A DNA stretch of 64,000 nt from Dactylosporangium roseum (GTDB lineage Bacteria > Actinomycetota > Actinomycetes > Mycobacteriales > Micromonosporaceae): positions 6,713,501 through 6,777,500 of the forward strand of contig NZ_CP073721.1 of assembly GCF_025264685.1 (NCBI RefSeq). The letters run 5' to 3'. The position numbers were made by a program, and so were the translations under genes. A model generated the notes under the pieces. It saw nothing but the letters and a program-made list of their open reading frames with translations. It was not told the DNA's origin and did no database searches. This document shows positions 39,694-48,216 of this stretch, piece after piece (position 1 is the stretch's first letter; each line of letters opens with the position of its first letter).

Positions 39694-39724
39694 TATCTAC
39701 CGAATATCCAATTTTCGGTAGATA
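39694..39724. promoter_or_regulatory. Inverted repeat upstream of the GGDEF-EAL gene (candidate operator)
   Basis: TATCTACCGAA and TTCGGTAGATA form a perfect 11-base inverted repeat around a nine-base A/T-rich loop, ending 11 bases before the GTG start. It is one of the least GC-rich stretches nearby. A repressor or activator operator over the promoter is the simplest reading; a hairpin in a short leader is the alternative. Confidence 0.55.
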
Positions 39725-39736
39725 ACGGACAACACG

Positions 39737-39770
39737 CGAAAGGCGGGCCCCGTCGGGAACCCGCCTTTCG
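39737..39770 (-). terminator. Intrinsic terminator of the DUF7455-type gene
   Basis: A perfect 11-base stem (CGAAAGGCGGG / CCCGCCTTTCG) with a 12-base loop, 18 bases beyond the stop of the gene at 39788 and between it and the GGDEF-EAL promoter region. Confidence 0.8.
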
Positions 39771-39787
39771 TCACCGTCTCGGGGCGC

Positions 39788-40018
39788 TCAGCCCTCGGCG
39801 CCACCCCGCCAGTCGAAGCCGGCCTCGACCACGACCTTGTCGGCGGTCGCGGCGATGCGGTCGGCGTAGCGGTTCGCGTGGTGGCCACAGAAGGACAGCT
39901 CACCGGAGGTCCCGAAGGTCACCGTCGCCCTGGCGGCAGCGCCGCAGCTATCACACCGCTCCCCCACCAGCTCGGGGACGACATGAACGGCCGGGCGCGA
40001 GATCAGCATCGGGGTCAT
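39788..40018 (-). CDS. DUF7455-type small zinc-ribbon protein
   Basis: 76 residues from the ATG at 40018, six bases after GAGGAG; the adjacent GTG at 40021 is too close to the ribosome site. The pair CDSCGAAARATV and SFCGHHANRY supplies Cys and His ligands in the pattern of small actinobacterial proteins named DUF7455. The function is unknown; some are abundant and linked to the principal sigma factor region in other genomes. It is a single gene with its own terminator. Confidence 0.8.
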   Translation of the reverse strand: MTPMLISRPAVHVVPELVGERCDSCGAAARATVTFGTSGELSFCGHHANRYADRIAATADKVVVEAGFDWRGGAEG

Positions 40019-40372
40019 CACAGTCTCCTCGAGTCGAATTGGCGGGGTGCTCGCTGAAATATGGCATTTCCGGGTGTTACGGCTTACCTCGCTAACACTA
40101 CGTTCGCCTGATTTGAGCGCCTAGTTCAGAAGCGTTGGGTTTGGGTCACACTTGGGTTGCCGAGTCTGTCCGTTCGTCTGATGCGTCGCCGGGGCACTTC
40201 ACTTACCCGCTCGGCAACATTTCGACACCAGCCTTCCGGCGGACAGCCACTGAGCGCCGGCCGAGCGTGACGAATCCACTGTGGACAGTCGGTCCGGGGC
40301 GCGGGCACCCCAACGGCAACTTGCGGCGAACCGCGGGCGTAACCCCGGCTGCCGAATCTTGTGGAGGTCCGG
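40019..40372. other. Long gene-free leader upstream of the secreted glycosidase gene
   Basis: About 350 bases with no supported gene. The left part (40050-40130) is the divergent promoter region and relatively A/T-rich. Further right are GGTTGCCGAGTCTG (near 40151) and GGCTGCCGAATCTT (near 40350), similar to each other, and CTCGGCAA (40211-40218), which can pair with TTGCCGAG. GGAGG for the next gene lies near 40363. A structured mRNA leader is possible; I could not match it to a known riboswitch. Confidence 0.4.
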
Positions 40373-42103
40373 ATGACACCGCCGGACGGAAAGCCGCTCC
40401 ACGAGGATTTCGCCGCCACGGAAGGGCCCGTATCGATGATTCGCCGCCATGCCCGTACATTGATGCCGATCGCCGCACTCGCCATTGGAGCCGGAGTCGG
40501 CACCGCCGTCTTCACCGGCAACGCCGGCGCTGAGACGACCGACGTCGTCCGCACGGGCGCGGCGGAGGACGGCTACAGCTCGAGCAGCCGCCCGACCTAC
40601 AACTTCGGCGCCTCGGACACGCTGGTCGCCGGCCGCCAGGGCGGCGACACGATGGTGACCTACCTGAAGTTCAAGGTCACCGACCCGGGCACCGGGGTCA
40701 AGGTCAAGGGCGCCCAGGTGACCCTGAACCGCGAGTCCCGCACCTTCCCCGCCTCGATCTCGCTGAGCAAGGTCGCCGACACGGCGTGGACCGAGAAGGG
40801 CCTGACCGGCAAGAACAAGCCGAAGGTCGGCTCGGTCGTCACGACCGTGAAGCCGAAGAGCGGCGCCACGTCGGTGACGTTCGACGTCAGCTCGGTGGTC
40901 AAGGGCGCCGGGACGTACACCTTCGCGGTCACCTCGACCGTCGCCAACAGCCCGGCCCGGTTCCGCTCCGCGGAGGCGACCGCCGGCCAGCCGACGCTCG
41001 CGCTGACGGTGCTGCGACCGACCACCACCAAGCCGACGACGCCGGCGACCACCGCGCCGGCCACCCCGACCAGCCCGGCCACCCCGACCAGCCCGACCAG
41101 CCCGACCAGCCCGGCGACCCCGACCAGCCCGGCGACCGAGCCGACCGGGACCCCTCCGGGCGACTGCACCGTCGACGCCAAGCTGGTGCCGAGCTGCGGC
41201 GTGCTGTGGGGCGCGGCGGCCGGCGGCTTCTCCGACGTGCCGCGGGACGAGGCGCTGAAGACGTTCGAGCGCAAGACCGGCCGTACGTCGACCGTCTACC
41301 ACACGTACCACAAGGGTGACGAGCTCTTCCCGACCAAGAGCGAGATCGCCATGACCAACGACCCGGCCAACCCGCGCGTGCTGATGCTGAACTGGAAGGT
41401 CGCCTACGGAACGAAGTGGGCCAACGTCGCCGCCGGCGACCAGGACGCCCGCATCGACCGGCTCTCCAACTACCTGAAGACCAACTACACCAAGAAGTTC
41501 TTCATGGTGCTGCACCACGAGCCCGAGAACGACGTGAACCCGACCGCCGGATCCGGCATGACCGCCAAGGACTACGCCGCGATGTTCCGTCACACCGCGC
41601 TGCGGATGAGGGCCAACGGAGTGGACAACGCCGTTTTCGTGGTCGCCTACATGAACTACGAGAAGTGGAACAACTCGACGTGGTGGGGCGACCTCTACCC
41701 GGGTGACGACGTCGTGGACTGGGTCGGCGTGGACACCTACAACAACGCGCAGCCCGGCGGCTTCCACTACGGCGACTTCAACTACATGATGAACCGCACC
41801 ACGGACAAGGCGAAGTTCCCGGGCTGGTACACCTGGGCCACCACCAACCACCCGAGCAAGCCGATCATGGTCGCCGAGTGGGGCGTGTACGACTCGTCGC
41901 CGACCGTCGTGGGCAAGAACAAGGCCGACGTGTACGCCACCGTGCTGCCGCAGTTGGCCATGATGCCGCAGATCAAGGGCATGGTGTACTTCGAGACCGC
42001 GAAGGACCAGAACGGGCACGACATCCGCATGGACGACACCCCGGAGGCGCTCGCCGGCTTCCAGAAGATCGCCGCCGACCCGCGGTTCACCGTAAAGATC
42101 TGA
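40373..42103 (+). CDS. Secreted GH26-like glycoside hydrolase with N-terminal DNRLRE-like module
   Basis: 576 residues from the ATG at 40373 with GGAGG upstream. A Sec-type signal (about 22-52, ending in GNAGA) precedes a beta-sandwich module (about 55-215: SSSRPTYNFGASDTL, VTYLKFKV, AFDVSS-like strands) resembling DNRLRE modules. A Thr/Pro linker (TPTSPATPTSP) follows. The catalytic part (about 265-576) has FFMVLHHEPEND and IMVAEWGVYD with two Glu placed as in GH26 mannanases. It probably cuts an extracellular beta-glycan; the substrate is unproven. Confidence 0.8.
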   Translation: MTPPDGKPLHEDFAATEGPVSMIRRHARTLMPIAALAIGAGVGTAVFTGNAGAETTDVVRTGAAEDGYSSSSRPTYNFGASDTLVAGRQGGDTMVTYLKFKVTDPGTGVKVKGAQVTLNRESRTFPASISLSKVADTAWTEKGLTGKNKPKVGSVVTTVKPKSGATSVTFDVSSVVKGAGTYTFAVTSTVANSPARFRSAEATAGQPTLALTVLRPTTTKPTTPATTAPATPTSPATPTSPTSPTSPATPTSPATEPTGTPPGDCTVDAKLVPSCGVLWGAAAGGFSDVPRDEALKTFERKTGRTSTVYHTYHKGDELFPTKSEIAMTNDPANPRVLMLNWKVAYGTKWANVAAGDQDARIDRLSNYLKTNYTKKFFMVLHHEPENDVNPTAGSGMTAKDYAAMFRHTALRMRANGVDNAVFVVAYMNYEKWNNSTWWGDLYPGDDVVDWVGVDTYNNAQPGGFHYGDFNYMMNRTTDKAKFPGWYTWATTNHPSKPIMVAEWGVYDSSPTVVGKNKADVYATVLPQLAMMPQIKGMVYFETAKDQNGHDIRMDDTPEALAGFQKIAADPRFTVKI

Positions 42104-42125
42104 CACCCCGGTTCCCCCCGGTGAG

Positions 42126-42160
42126 CGAAGGCCGTCTGGACTAGGTCCAGACGGCCTTCG
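42126..42160 (+). terminator. Intrinsic terminator of the GH26-like gene
   Basis: A perfect 16-base stem (CGAAGGCCGTCTGGAC / GTCCAGACGGCCTTCG) with a three-base loop, 23 bases after the stop codon and followed by a pyrimidine-rich tract. Confidence 0.85.
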
Positions 42161-42210
42161 CCATTCCCCTCTTCTCCCCTCCCCCCACCCTCCGCCCCTT
42201 CCTCCGCCCT

Positions 42211-42293
42211 CCGCGTTGATCTTGCACTTGTGGTGCCGCGACACTCCCACGATGCCCGGTTTGTCAGGCACCACAACTGCAAGATCAACGCGG
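42211..42293. repeat. Dispersed palindromic repeat, copy E
   Basis: Left arm CCGCGTTGATCTTGCACTTG and right arm CAACTGCAAGATCAACGCGG pair over 27 positions with one mismatch. The centre GATGCCCGGTTTGTCAGG nearly matches copy A. It lies after the terminator of the GH26-like gene and before the S8 protease, both plus strand. Confidence 0.92.
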
Positions 42294-42298
42294 GGAGC

Positions 42299-42447
42299 GG
42301 GGGCGGTGCCGCCCGCGCGGGGCCGGGGGGCGGGGGCGGTGCCGCCCGCGCGGGGGCGCGGGGGCGGTGCGGCGGTGCCCGCGCGGGGTCCGGTGCGGTG
42401 CCGCCCGCGCGGGGGCGCGGGGGCGGTGCCGACCGCGCGGGGGCGGC
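42299..42447. repeat. GC-only imperfect tandem repeat next to palindromic copy E
   Basis: About five imperfect units of 26-33 bases sharing GGGCGGTGCCGCCCGCGCGG, at roughly 42301, 42334, 42362, 42392 and 42421. Each carries CCCGCGCGGG, itself a palindrome. It starts directly at the right end of palindromic copy E and ends about 105 bases before the S8 protease start. No coding function is seen. Confidence 0.75.
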
Positions 42448-42553
42448 GCAACTGCGCTGCTACCGCGTGGGTTCTGGATGCGCCACTCACGCGCTCGAAC
42501 CTTGGTTCTGCAAGCGATCAGAAATGCCAGCTACCGCAAGGGATGCAGACATA

Positions 42554-44152
42554 ATGATGAAGAACACCGCCCGTCGCGCCGTCACCGGCCTCGTCTTCAC
42601 CCCCGCCGCCGCCGCGGCCGCCGCCTTCTCCTTCGCCGCCGCCGGCTCCGCCGCCCCGGCCGAGGGCGTCGTGCAGGGCGCCGGCGTCGCGGGTGCGCTG
42701 CACGACCGGTACATCGTCGTGCTCAAGGACGGATCGTCGGTCAGCTCGGACGCGCTCGCCGGCAAGGTCGGCGGCAAGGTCCGCGCCCGATACGACAACG
42801 CGGTGCGCGGTTTCTCCGGTCAGATGAGCGCCACCGCCGCCCGCCGGCTCGCCGCCGACCCGGCCGTCGCCTACGTCGAGCAGGACCGCGTGGTCTCCGT
42901 CGAGGCGACTCAGGCGAACGCGACCTGGGGCCTGGACCGCATCGACCAGCAGGCGCTGCCGCTCAACGGCTCGTACACGTACGGCCCGGCGAGCAACGTG
43001 ACGGCGTACATCATCGACACCGGCATCCGCTTCACGCACACCGAGTTCGGCGGCCGCGCCAGGTCCGGCTACGACTTCGTCGACAACGACGCCGACGCGT
43101 CCGACTGCCAGGGCCACGGCACCCACGTCGCCGGCACCGTCGGCGGCGCCACGTACGGTGTCGCCAAGGACGTGAAGCTCGTCGGCGTGCGGGTGCTCGA
43201 CTGCAAGGGCAACGGGTCGTACTCGCAGATCATCGCCGGCGTCGACTGGGTCACCAAGAACGCCGTCAAGCCCGCGGTCGCCAACATGAGCCTCGGCGGC
43301 TCGGCCGGCACCACCCTGGACAACGCCGTCAAGCGCTCGATCGCGGCCGGCATCACGTACGCGGTGGCCGGTGGCAACGACTCCGCCAACGCCTGCGGCA
43401 AGTCCCCGGCCCGCCTGCCGGAGGCGATCACCGTCGGCGCGACCGACACCAAGGACACCCGCGCCAGCTTCTCGAACTTCGGCGGCTGCCTCGACATCTT
43501 CGCCCCCGGCGTGAACATCACGTCCAGCGCCAACAGCTCCAACACCGGCACGCAGAAGATGTCCGGCACCTCGATGGCGACCCCGCACGTCGCCGGCGCC
43601 GCCGCGCTGTACCTCGCCGCGCACCCGGCCGCCACCCCGGCCGAGGTCCGTGACGCCCTCGTCAACGGCGCGGTCAGCGGCGCGGTGAAGAGCCCCGGCT
43701 CCGGCTCGCCGAACAAGCTGCTCTACACCGGCTCGTTCAACACCGGCGGCACCGTGACCCCGGCGCCCGCCCCCACCGACCCGGCCACCCCGACCACGCC
43801 GGCCCCTTGCGGCGCGGTCACCAACGGCACCGACGTCGCCATCGCCGACCGCGCCACCGTCACCAGCAAGGTCGTCGTCGCCAACTGCACCGGCAACGCC
43901 GCGAAGACCTCGACCGTGAAGGTCGCCGTCCGCCACGCCGACCGCGGTGACCTCCGCGTCGACCTGATCGCCCCGGACGGCAGCGCGTACAAGCTGAAGA
44001 GCTCGACCTCCGGCGACAACGTGACGAACCTCAACGCGACCTACACGGTCGACCTGTCGACCGAGGCCCGCAACGGCACGTGGACCCTCCAGGTCAAGGA
44101 TGTCTTCGCCGGTGACACCGGCACCCTGGATAGCTGGACCCTGACGGTCTGA
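42554..44152 (+). CDS. Secreted S8 subtilisin-like protease with I9 prodomain and C-terminal P domain
   Basis: 532 residues from the ATG at 42554 (a second ATG follows directly). A signal peptide (about 1-35), an I9 inhibitor prodomain (about 45-120, with RYIVVLKDG and AYVEQDRVV), and a proteinase K-like catalytic domain: Asp in IIDTGI, His in GHGTHVAGT, Ser in GTSMATPHVAG. After a Pro/Thr linker comes a proprotein convertase P-like domain (about 425-532: HADRGDLRVDLIAPDG, GTWTLQVKD). It is an extracellular endopeptidase activated by prodomain removal. A hairpin terminator follows. Confidence 0.93.
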   Translation: MMKNTARRAVTGLVFTPAAAAAAAFSFAAAGSAAPAEGVVQGAGVAGALHDRYIVVLKDGSSVSSDALAGKVGGKVRARYDNAVRGFSGQMSATAARRLAADPAVAYVEQDRVVSVEATQANATWGLDRIDQQALPLNGSYTYGPASNVTAYIIDTGIRFTHTEFGGRARSGYDFVDNDADASDCQGHGTHVAGTVGGATYGVAKDVKLVGVRVLDCKGNGSYSQIIAGVDWVTKNAVKPAVANMSLGGSAGTTLDNAVKRSIAAGITYAVAGGNDSANACGKSPARLPEAITVGATDTKDTRASFSNFGGCLDIFAPGVNITSSANSSNTGTQKMSGTSMATPHVAGAAALYLAAHPAATPAEVRDALVNGAVSGAVKSPGSGSPNKLLYTGSFNTGGTVTPAPAPTDPATPTTPAPCGAVTNGTDVAIADRATVTSKVVVANCTGNAAKTSTVKVAVRHADRGDLRVDLIAPDGSAYKLKSSTSGDNVTNLNATYTVDLSTEARNGTWTLQVKDVFAGDTGTLDSWTLTV

Positions 44153-44166
44153 CCCGCCGATTTCGC

Positions 44167-44204
44167 CTACAGCGCCCCGAGTCGCCCGGCTCGGGGCGCT
44201 GTAG
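44167..44204 (+). terminator. Intrinsic terminator of the S8 protease gene
   Basis: A perfect 15-base stem (CTACAGCGCCCCGAG / CTCGGGGCGCTGTAG) with an eight-base loop, 14 bases after the stop codon. Confidence 0.85.
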
Positions 44205-44306
44205 CGTGGAAAGCAACCGACCAAAACCGCGAATCGGTCTCAACTCGGACGTACCCGTCGGTACGGTGTGGGTCATCATCGAGCCGACCTTGCAAAGGGG
44301 ACGACC

Positions 44307-44981
44307 ATGAGCACTGCCAGAGAGTCCATCGAGGTGGCGGTCCCCGCACGGATCGCATACGAGCAGCTCGCCCACTTCGAGAACTACCCGCGGTTCATGT
44401 CCGGCGTGATGAGCATGGCCCCGATCGACGAGTCGACCGCCCACATGGTGCTCGACATCGGCGGCAGCCGGGCCGAGTTCGATGCGCGGATCACCGAGGC
44501 CCGCCCCGGCGAGTTCCTCTGCTGGGAGGCGATGGACGGCCCGCAGGTGAGCGAGGCGCTCCGGCTGGAGCCGATGGCCGACGGCATGACGCGGATCATC
44601 GCGGAGTTGCAGATCGACGCCCGGGAACTCATGCCGGCGGAGGAGCATGCGGCGGAGGTACTGAACCGCCGCCTGAAGGCGGACCTGAAGGGCTTCAAGC
44701 GTTTCTGCGAAGAGGGTGCGACGCGTATGAGCAACGCGCCGACCAAGGACATCCCGGCCGCCGCGCAGCAGACCTCGGCGGCGGGCACGATCGGCGGCGA
44801 CCGGGACAAGCCGACGGCCGCGTCCATCGCACGTGGCATCGCGTCCGCGTCCGGGCTGACCCACGCGACGAACGAGCGACCCAACCCGGGCGTGCCGGCC
44901 GGCGGCAACCTCGGCCCGATGCACCACAGCATGGAGCGCAACGCCCGCACCCGCCAGGCGCAGCAGCACGACACGTACTGA
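44307..44981 (+). CDS. SRPBCC (polyketide cyclase/START-like) family protein
   Basis: 224 residues from the ATG at 44307. Residues 1-145 match the SRPBCC fold: SIEVAVPARIAYEQLAHFENYPRF-like opening (split here as VAVPARIAYEQLAHFE and NYPRFMSGV), then the C-terminal helix LKADLKGFKRFCEE. The remaining 80 residues are hydrophilic and probably disordered. The fold binds hydrophobic ligands; no ligand can be named. It is a single-gene unit followed by repeat F. Confidence 0.85.
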   Translation: MSTARESIEVAVPARIAYEQLAHFENYPRFMSGVMSMAPIDESTAHMVLDIGGSRAEFDARITEARPGEFLCWEAMDGPQVSEALRLEPMADGMTRIIAELQIDARELMPAEEHAAEVLNRRLKADLKGFKRFCEEGATRMSNAPTKDIPAAAQQTSAAGTIGGDRDKPTAASIARGIASASGLTHATNERPNPGVPAGGNLGPMHHSMERNARTRQAQQHDTY

Positions 44982-45021
44982 CCCGCCGCGATGGTGGCTG
45001 CTGGACCGGGCCGGGCAACCA

Positions 45022-45109
45022 CCTCCGCGTCGATCTTGCAGTTGTGGTTCCGACTTATCCGAAATATCCGGGCAACCCAGGCGCCACAACTGCAAGATCG
45101 ACGCGGAGG
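45022..45109. repeat. Dispersed palindromic repeat, copy F
   Basis: Left arm CCTCCGCGTCGATCTTGCAG and right arm CTGCAAGATCGACGCGGAGG pair perfectly for 26 positions (through GTTGTGG/CCACAAC). The centre differs from other copies (CGACTTATCCGAAATATCCG). It lies between the SRPBCC gene and the response-regulator operon, both plus strand. Confidence 0.9.
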
Positions 45110-45111
45110 GA

Positions 45112-45141
45112 GGGGTGGGTGGGTGGGTGGGTAAGGGTGGG
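45112..45141 (+). other. Run of seven G-tracts (potential G-quadruplex)
   Basis: GGGG and six GGG tracts separated by one to three bases, starting two bases after repeat copy F and about 85 bases before the response-regulator start. The pattern fits quadruplex-forming DNA or RNA on the plus strand. Confidence 0.6.
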
Positions 45142-45224
45142 CGGCGAGGTGGGCGGAATGCCGGGAATATTGGTTTCGTGCGCATATTATGAGAGTCTGA
45201 GTGGCCTAGACGAGCGAGGGGACG

Positions 45225-45599
45225 ATGACCGCGATCCTGGTCGCCGACGACGACATGGACATCAGGGACCTCGTCGCCTTCAAGCTTGAGCAGTCAGGCT
45301 ACGACGTGGTGGCGGTCGACAACGGGATCGCCGCGCTCACCGCCGCCACCGAGAACCCGCCGGACCTCGTGGTCCTCGACGTCATGATGCCCGGCATGTC
45401 GGGGATCGACGTCTGCCGGCAGCTCCGGCAGGACCACGCCACCAAGGGCCTGCCCATCATCCTGCTCACCGCCCGTGCTCAGGAGGGCGACGTCGAGGTC
45501 GGCTTCGGCGCCGGCGCCGACGACTACATCGTCAAACCCTTCAGCCCGCGGGAGTTGGTGAGCCGGGTCGAGGCGGTCCTGGCCCGCATGCGCACGTGA
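45225..45599 (+). CDS. Stand-alone receiver response regulator (CheY-like)
   Basis: 124 residues, a single REC domain. Acidic pocket ADDDMD at 7-12, phosphoacceptor Asp in VVLDVMMPGMSG near 52, switch Thr in LLTARAQ, and Lys in DDYIVKPFSP. There is no output domain, so it must act by protein contact. Its stop overlaps the GTG of the HEAT-repeat gene, starting a three-gene coupled operon with a glycosyltransferase. The facing GAF-PAS kinase is a candidate phosphodonor. Confidence 0.93.
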   Translation: MTAILVADDDMDIRDLVAFKLEQSGYDVVAVDNGIAALTAATENPPDLVVLDVMMPGMSGIDVCRQLRQDHATKGLPIILLTARAQEGDVEVGFGAGADDYIVKPFSPRELVSRVEAVLARMRT

Positions 45600-46723
45600 C
45601 CCTCGCCGGCGCCGCGTTCGTGGCGCTGATCGTCATGCTCGTCGCAGTCGTGGTGCTGGGTGGACTCATCGTCGGCGGTCGCGGTGTCCGCCGGACCCGC
45701 GAGGCGCGCCGCGCCCGGCTGGCCCGGCCCGCCCGGCAACTGCTGCTGGCCATCGCCGCCGGCGACGACGACCCCGAGCAGATCGAGGAACTGGTGCGCC
45801 TGCCCGACGACGTCTGGCTCGCGGTGGAGCCGAACGCGGTGGCCCTGCTCGGCAAGGTCCGCGGCGAGGCGCACGCCACTCTGGTCGACGTCTTCGAGCG
45901 CCGCGGCGCCGCCTGGCGGGCCCGGAGCCAGCTTCGCCGCCGCGACCCCGTCGCCCGGGCGCAGGCCGCCGAGGTGCTCGGTAACCTGGGCCGCAAGGAC
46001 GCGCTGCTGCCGCTGTGCGACCTGCTCGCCGATTCCGACCCCGACGTGCGGGTGGTCGCGGCACGGTCTCTCGGCCGGATCGGCGATCCGGGCGCCACCC
46101 AGCCGTTGCTCGCCGCGCTCGCCAGCCGCCGGACGGTGCCCGCGCAGGTGGTGGCGACCGCCCTGACCCGCCTCGGCTCGGGCGCGCAGGCCGCGTTGCT
46201 GGCCGCGCTCGACGACCCGCGCGCACCGGTCCGTGCGACCGCCGCCGAGGTGCTCGGCCTGGTCGGTGCGGTCGGTGCGACGGTCCGGGTGGAGAGCGCG
46301 CTGCGCGCCGACCCGTCGATCGACGTGCGGGTCCGCGCGGCACGCACGCTGGGCCGCCTGGGCACCCGCACGGCGCTGTCCCCGCTGCTCGACTCGCTCG
46401 ATCCGGACCGCCCCGCGGTGCTGCGGGCGGAGGCCGCCAGGGCGCTCGGCGAACTCGGCGCGGTCACCGCCGCCCAAGCGCTGACGGCACTGCTGGCCGA
46501 CCCGGACTACGCCGTCGCGCACAACGCCGCCCGGTCCCTGCTGCGCCTGGGCAACGCCGGGCGGGCGGCCCTGGTCGCCGCCGAGCACCGCGCACACGTC
46601 CACCCGCGGCACAGCGCCGAGGACCACGAGCCCGATCCCGAGGTGATGCTCAGCGCCGCGCACGCCCGCGAGGCGCTCGCCGCGGCCGAGCTCGACGATC
46701 ACCGCAGGCAGACGGCGCCATGA
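45596..46723 (+). CDS. Membrane-anchored HEAT-repeat protein
   Basis: 375 residues from a GTG overlapping the regulator stop. One N-terminal transmembrane helix (about 5-28) and a basic stretch (GVRRTREARRARLARPARQ) lead to HEAT repeats over about 110-330. Typical units are ARAQAAEVLGNLGRKDALLPL, VRVVAARSLGRIGDPGATQPL-like, and VRATAAEVLGLVGAVGATVRV-like, each about 31 residues. HEAT arrays are protein-binding scaffolds. Between a receiver and a glycosyltransferase it may link regulation to the enzyme at the membrane. Its stop overlaps the next start (ATGA). Confidence 0.88.
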   Translation: MTLAGAAFVALIVMLVAVVVLGGLIVGGRGVRRTREARRARLARPARQLLLAIAAGDDDPEQIEELVRLPDDVWLAVEPNAVALLGKVRGEAHATLVDVFERRGAAWRARSQLRRRDPVARAQAAEVLGNLGRKDALLPLCDLLADSDPDVRVVAARSLGRIGDPGATQPLLAALASRRTVPAQVVATALTRLGSGAQAALLAALDDPRAPVRATAAEVLGLVGAVGATVRVESALRADPSIDVRVRAARTLGRLGTRTALSPLLDSLDPDRPAVLRAEAARALGELGAVTAAQALTALLADPDYAVAHNAARSLLRLGNAGRAALVAAEHRAHVHPRHSAEDHEPDPEVMLSAAHAREALAAAELDDHRRQTAP

Positions 46724-48216
46724 TCACCGACTGGGTCCGCGAGCTGCTGCGACTGGCCGACATCTTCATCCTGACGTATTTCCTCGTCATCAACTCGAGC
46801 TACCTCGTGTTGATCGGGCTCGCCGGCGTGGAGTTCGTGCACCATCTGCGCCGGGTGCCGTTCGCCGGCCACGAGGAGACGTACCGCAGCCCGCTCACCG
46901 AGCCGGTCTCGGTCCTCGTGCCCGCGTACAACGAGTCCGCCGGCATCGTCCAGTCGGTCCAGGCGATGCTCGCCCTGCGGTACCCGGTCTTCGAGGTCAT
47001 CGTCGTCGACGACGGCTCGTCCGACGACACCTTCGAGCGACTCCGGGAGGAGTTCGGTCTTGTCGAGGTGCCGCGGGTCGTACCCGACGCGACCCCGACC
47101 CGCGGCCGGATCCTCTCGGTGCACGTGCCGAAGGACCGCCCCGACCCGCTCGTGGTCGTGCGCAAGGAGAACGGCGGCAAGACCGACGCGGTCAACACCG
47201 GCATCAACGTCGCCCAGTACCCGCTCGTGTGCATGGTCGACGCCGACTCGATCCTCGACCCGCAGGCGCTGCTGTCGGTGGCGAAGCCCTTCTCGGACGA
47301 CCCGGTCCGCACCGTCGCGTCCGGCGGGGTCATCCGCGTCGCGAACGGCTGCACGGTGGTCGCGGGCCGCATCGTCGACGTGCGGATGCCCCGCAACTGG
47401 CTGGCCCGGGTGCAGGTCGTCGAGTACCTGCGGGCGTTCCTGCTCGGCCGCACCGGCTGGTCGCGCCTCGGCGGGCTGCTCATCATCTCCGGCGCCTTCG
47501 GCATCTTCCGCCGCGACCTGCTCGTCGAGGTCGGCGGCCTCGACCACGACTGCATCGGCGAGGACGCGGAGCTCGTCGTGCGGCTGCACCGGCACCTGCG
47601 CCGGCAGAAGCGCGACTACCGCATCGTCTTCGTCGCCGAGCCGGTGTCGTGGAGCGAGGCGCCGAGCACGCCGAAGGTGCTGAGCAAACAGCGTCGCCGC
47701 TGGCACCGGGGCATCACCGAGATCCTGACCAAGCACCGCGGCATGATCCTGAACCCGCGGTACGGGCGGATCGGCCTCGTCGCCCTGCCCTACTACGTGC
47801 TCTTCGAGCTGCTCGCCCCGGTCGTCGAGCTGGCCGGCGTGATCCTGGTGCCGCTCGGGCTGTACTTCGGGGCGGTCGACGCCGGCTTCGCGCTCGTCTT
47901 CGTCGCGGTGGCCTACGGCTACGCGCTCGTGCTCAACCTCGTCGCGCTGGCCGTGGAGGAGTATTCGTTCCACCGGTACCAGCGGTGGACGGACCTGGTC
48001 GCGTCGGTGCTCGCCGCCGTGCTGGAGAACGTCGGCTATCGGCAACTGACGGCGGTCTGGCGGACCATGGGCATATGGGCGGCGATCCGCGGCGGCCGCC
48101 ACGACTGGGGCACGATGACGCGGACGGGCTTCCAGACCGTACTGACGCCGGAGCCGCCGCGGCTGGAGGAGCCGGTCACAGCCAGAGAGGGCGCTCGCGC
48201 GGAATCCGGATCGTGA
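46720..48216 (+). CDS. Processive family 2 glycosyltransferase (membrane polysaccharide synthase-like)
   Basis: 498 residues. One N-terminal helix (about 12-40), a GT-A domain with VLVPAYNES, VVDDGSSDD, VDADS, GEDAELVVRLH and QRRRWHRG (the QxxRW product-binding motif), then three to four C-terminal helices (about 345-425). This is the layout of hyaluronan/PNAG/cellulose synthase-like processive enzymes. No PilZ domain is present. The product is unknown; an exopolysaccharide is likely. Its last 41 bases overlap the convergent histidine kinase gene. Confidence 0.9.
   Translation: MITDWVRELLRLADIFILTYFLVINSSYLVLIGLAGVEFVHHLRRVPFAGHEETYRSPLTEPVSVLVPAYNESAGIVQSVQAMLALRYPVFEVIVVDDGSSDDTFERLREEFGLVEVPRVVPDATPTRGRILSVHVPKDRPDPLVVVRKENGGKTDAVNTGINVAQYPLVCMVDADSILDPQALLSVAKPFSDDPVRTVASGGVIRVANGCTVVAGRIVDVRMPRNWLARVQVVEYLRAFLLGRTGWSRLGGLLIISGAFGIFRRDLLVEVGGLDHDCIGEDAELVVRLHRHLRRQKRDYRIVFVAEPVSWSEAPSTPKVLSKQRRRWHRGITEILTKHRGMILNPRYGRIGLVALPYYVLFELLAPVVELAGVILVPLGLYFGAVDAGFALVFVAVAYGYALVLNLVALAVEEYSFHRYQRWTDLVASVLAAVLENVGYRQLTAVWRTMGIWAAIRGGRHDWGTMTRTGFQTVLTPEPPRLEEPVTAREGARAESGS

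Noticed and set aside
40130..40372. ydaO-type cyclic di-AMP riboswitch
   Set aside because: Some short matches (GAATCC, CCGAATC) appear, but the G-rich GGGGGAACCA-like core and the CCCGACAGCTAACC-like end of that class are absent.
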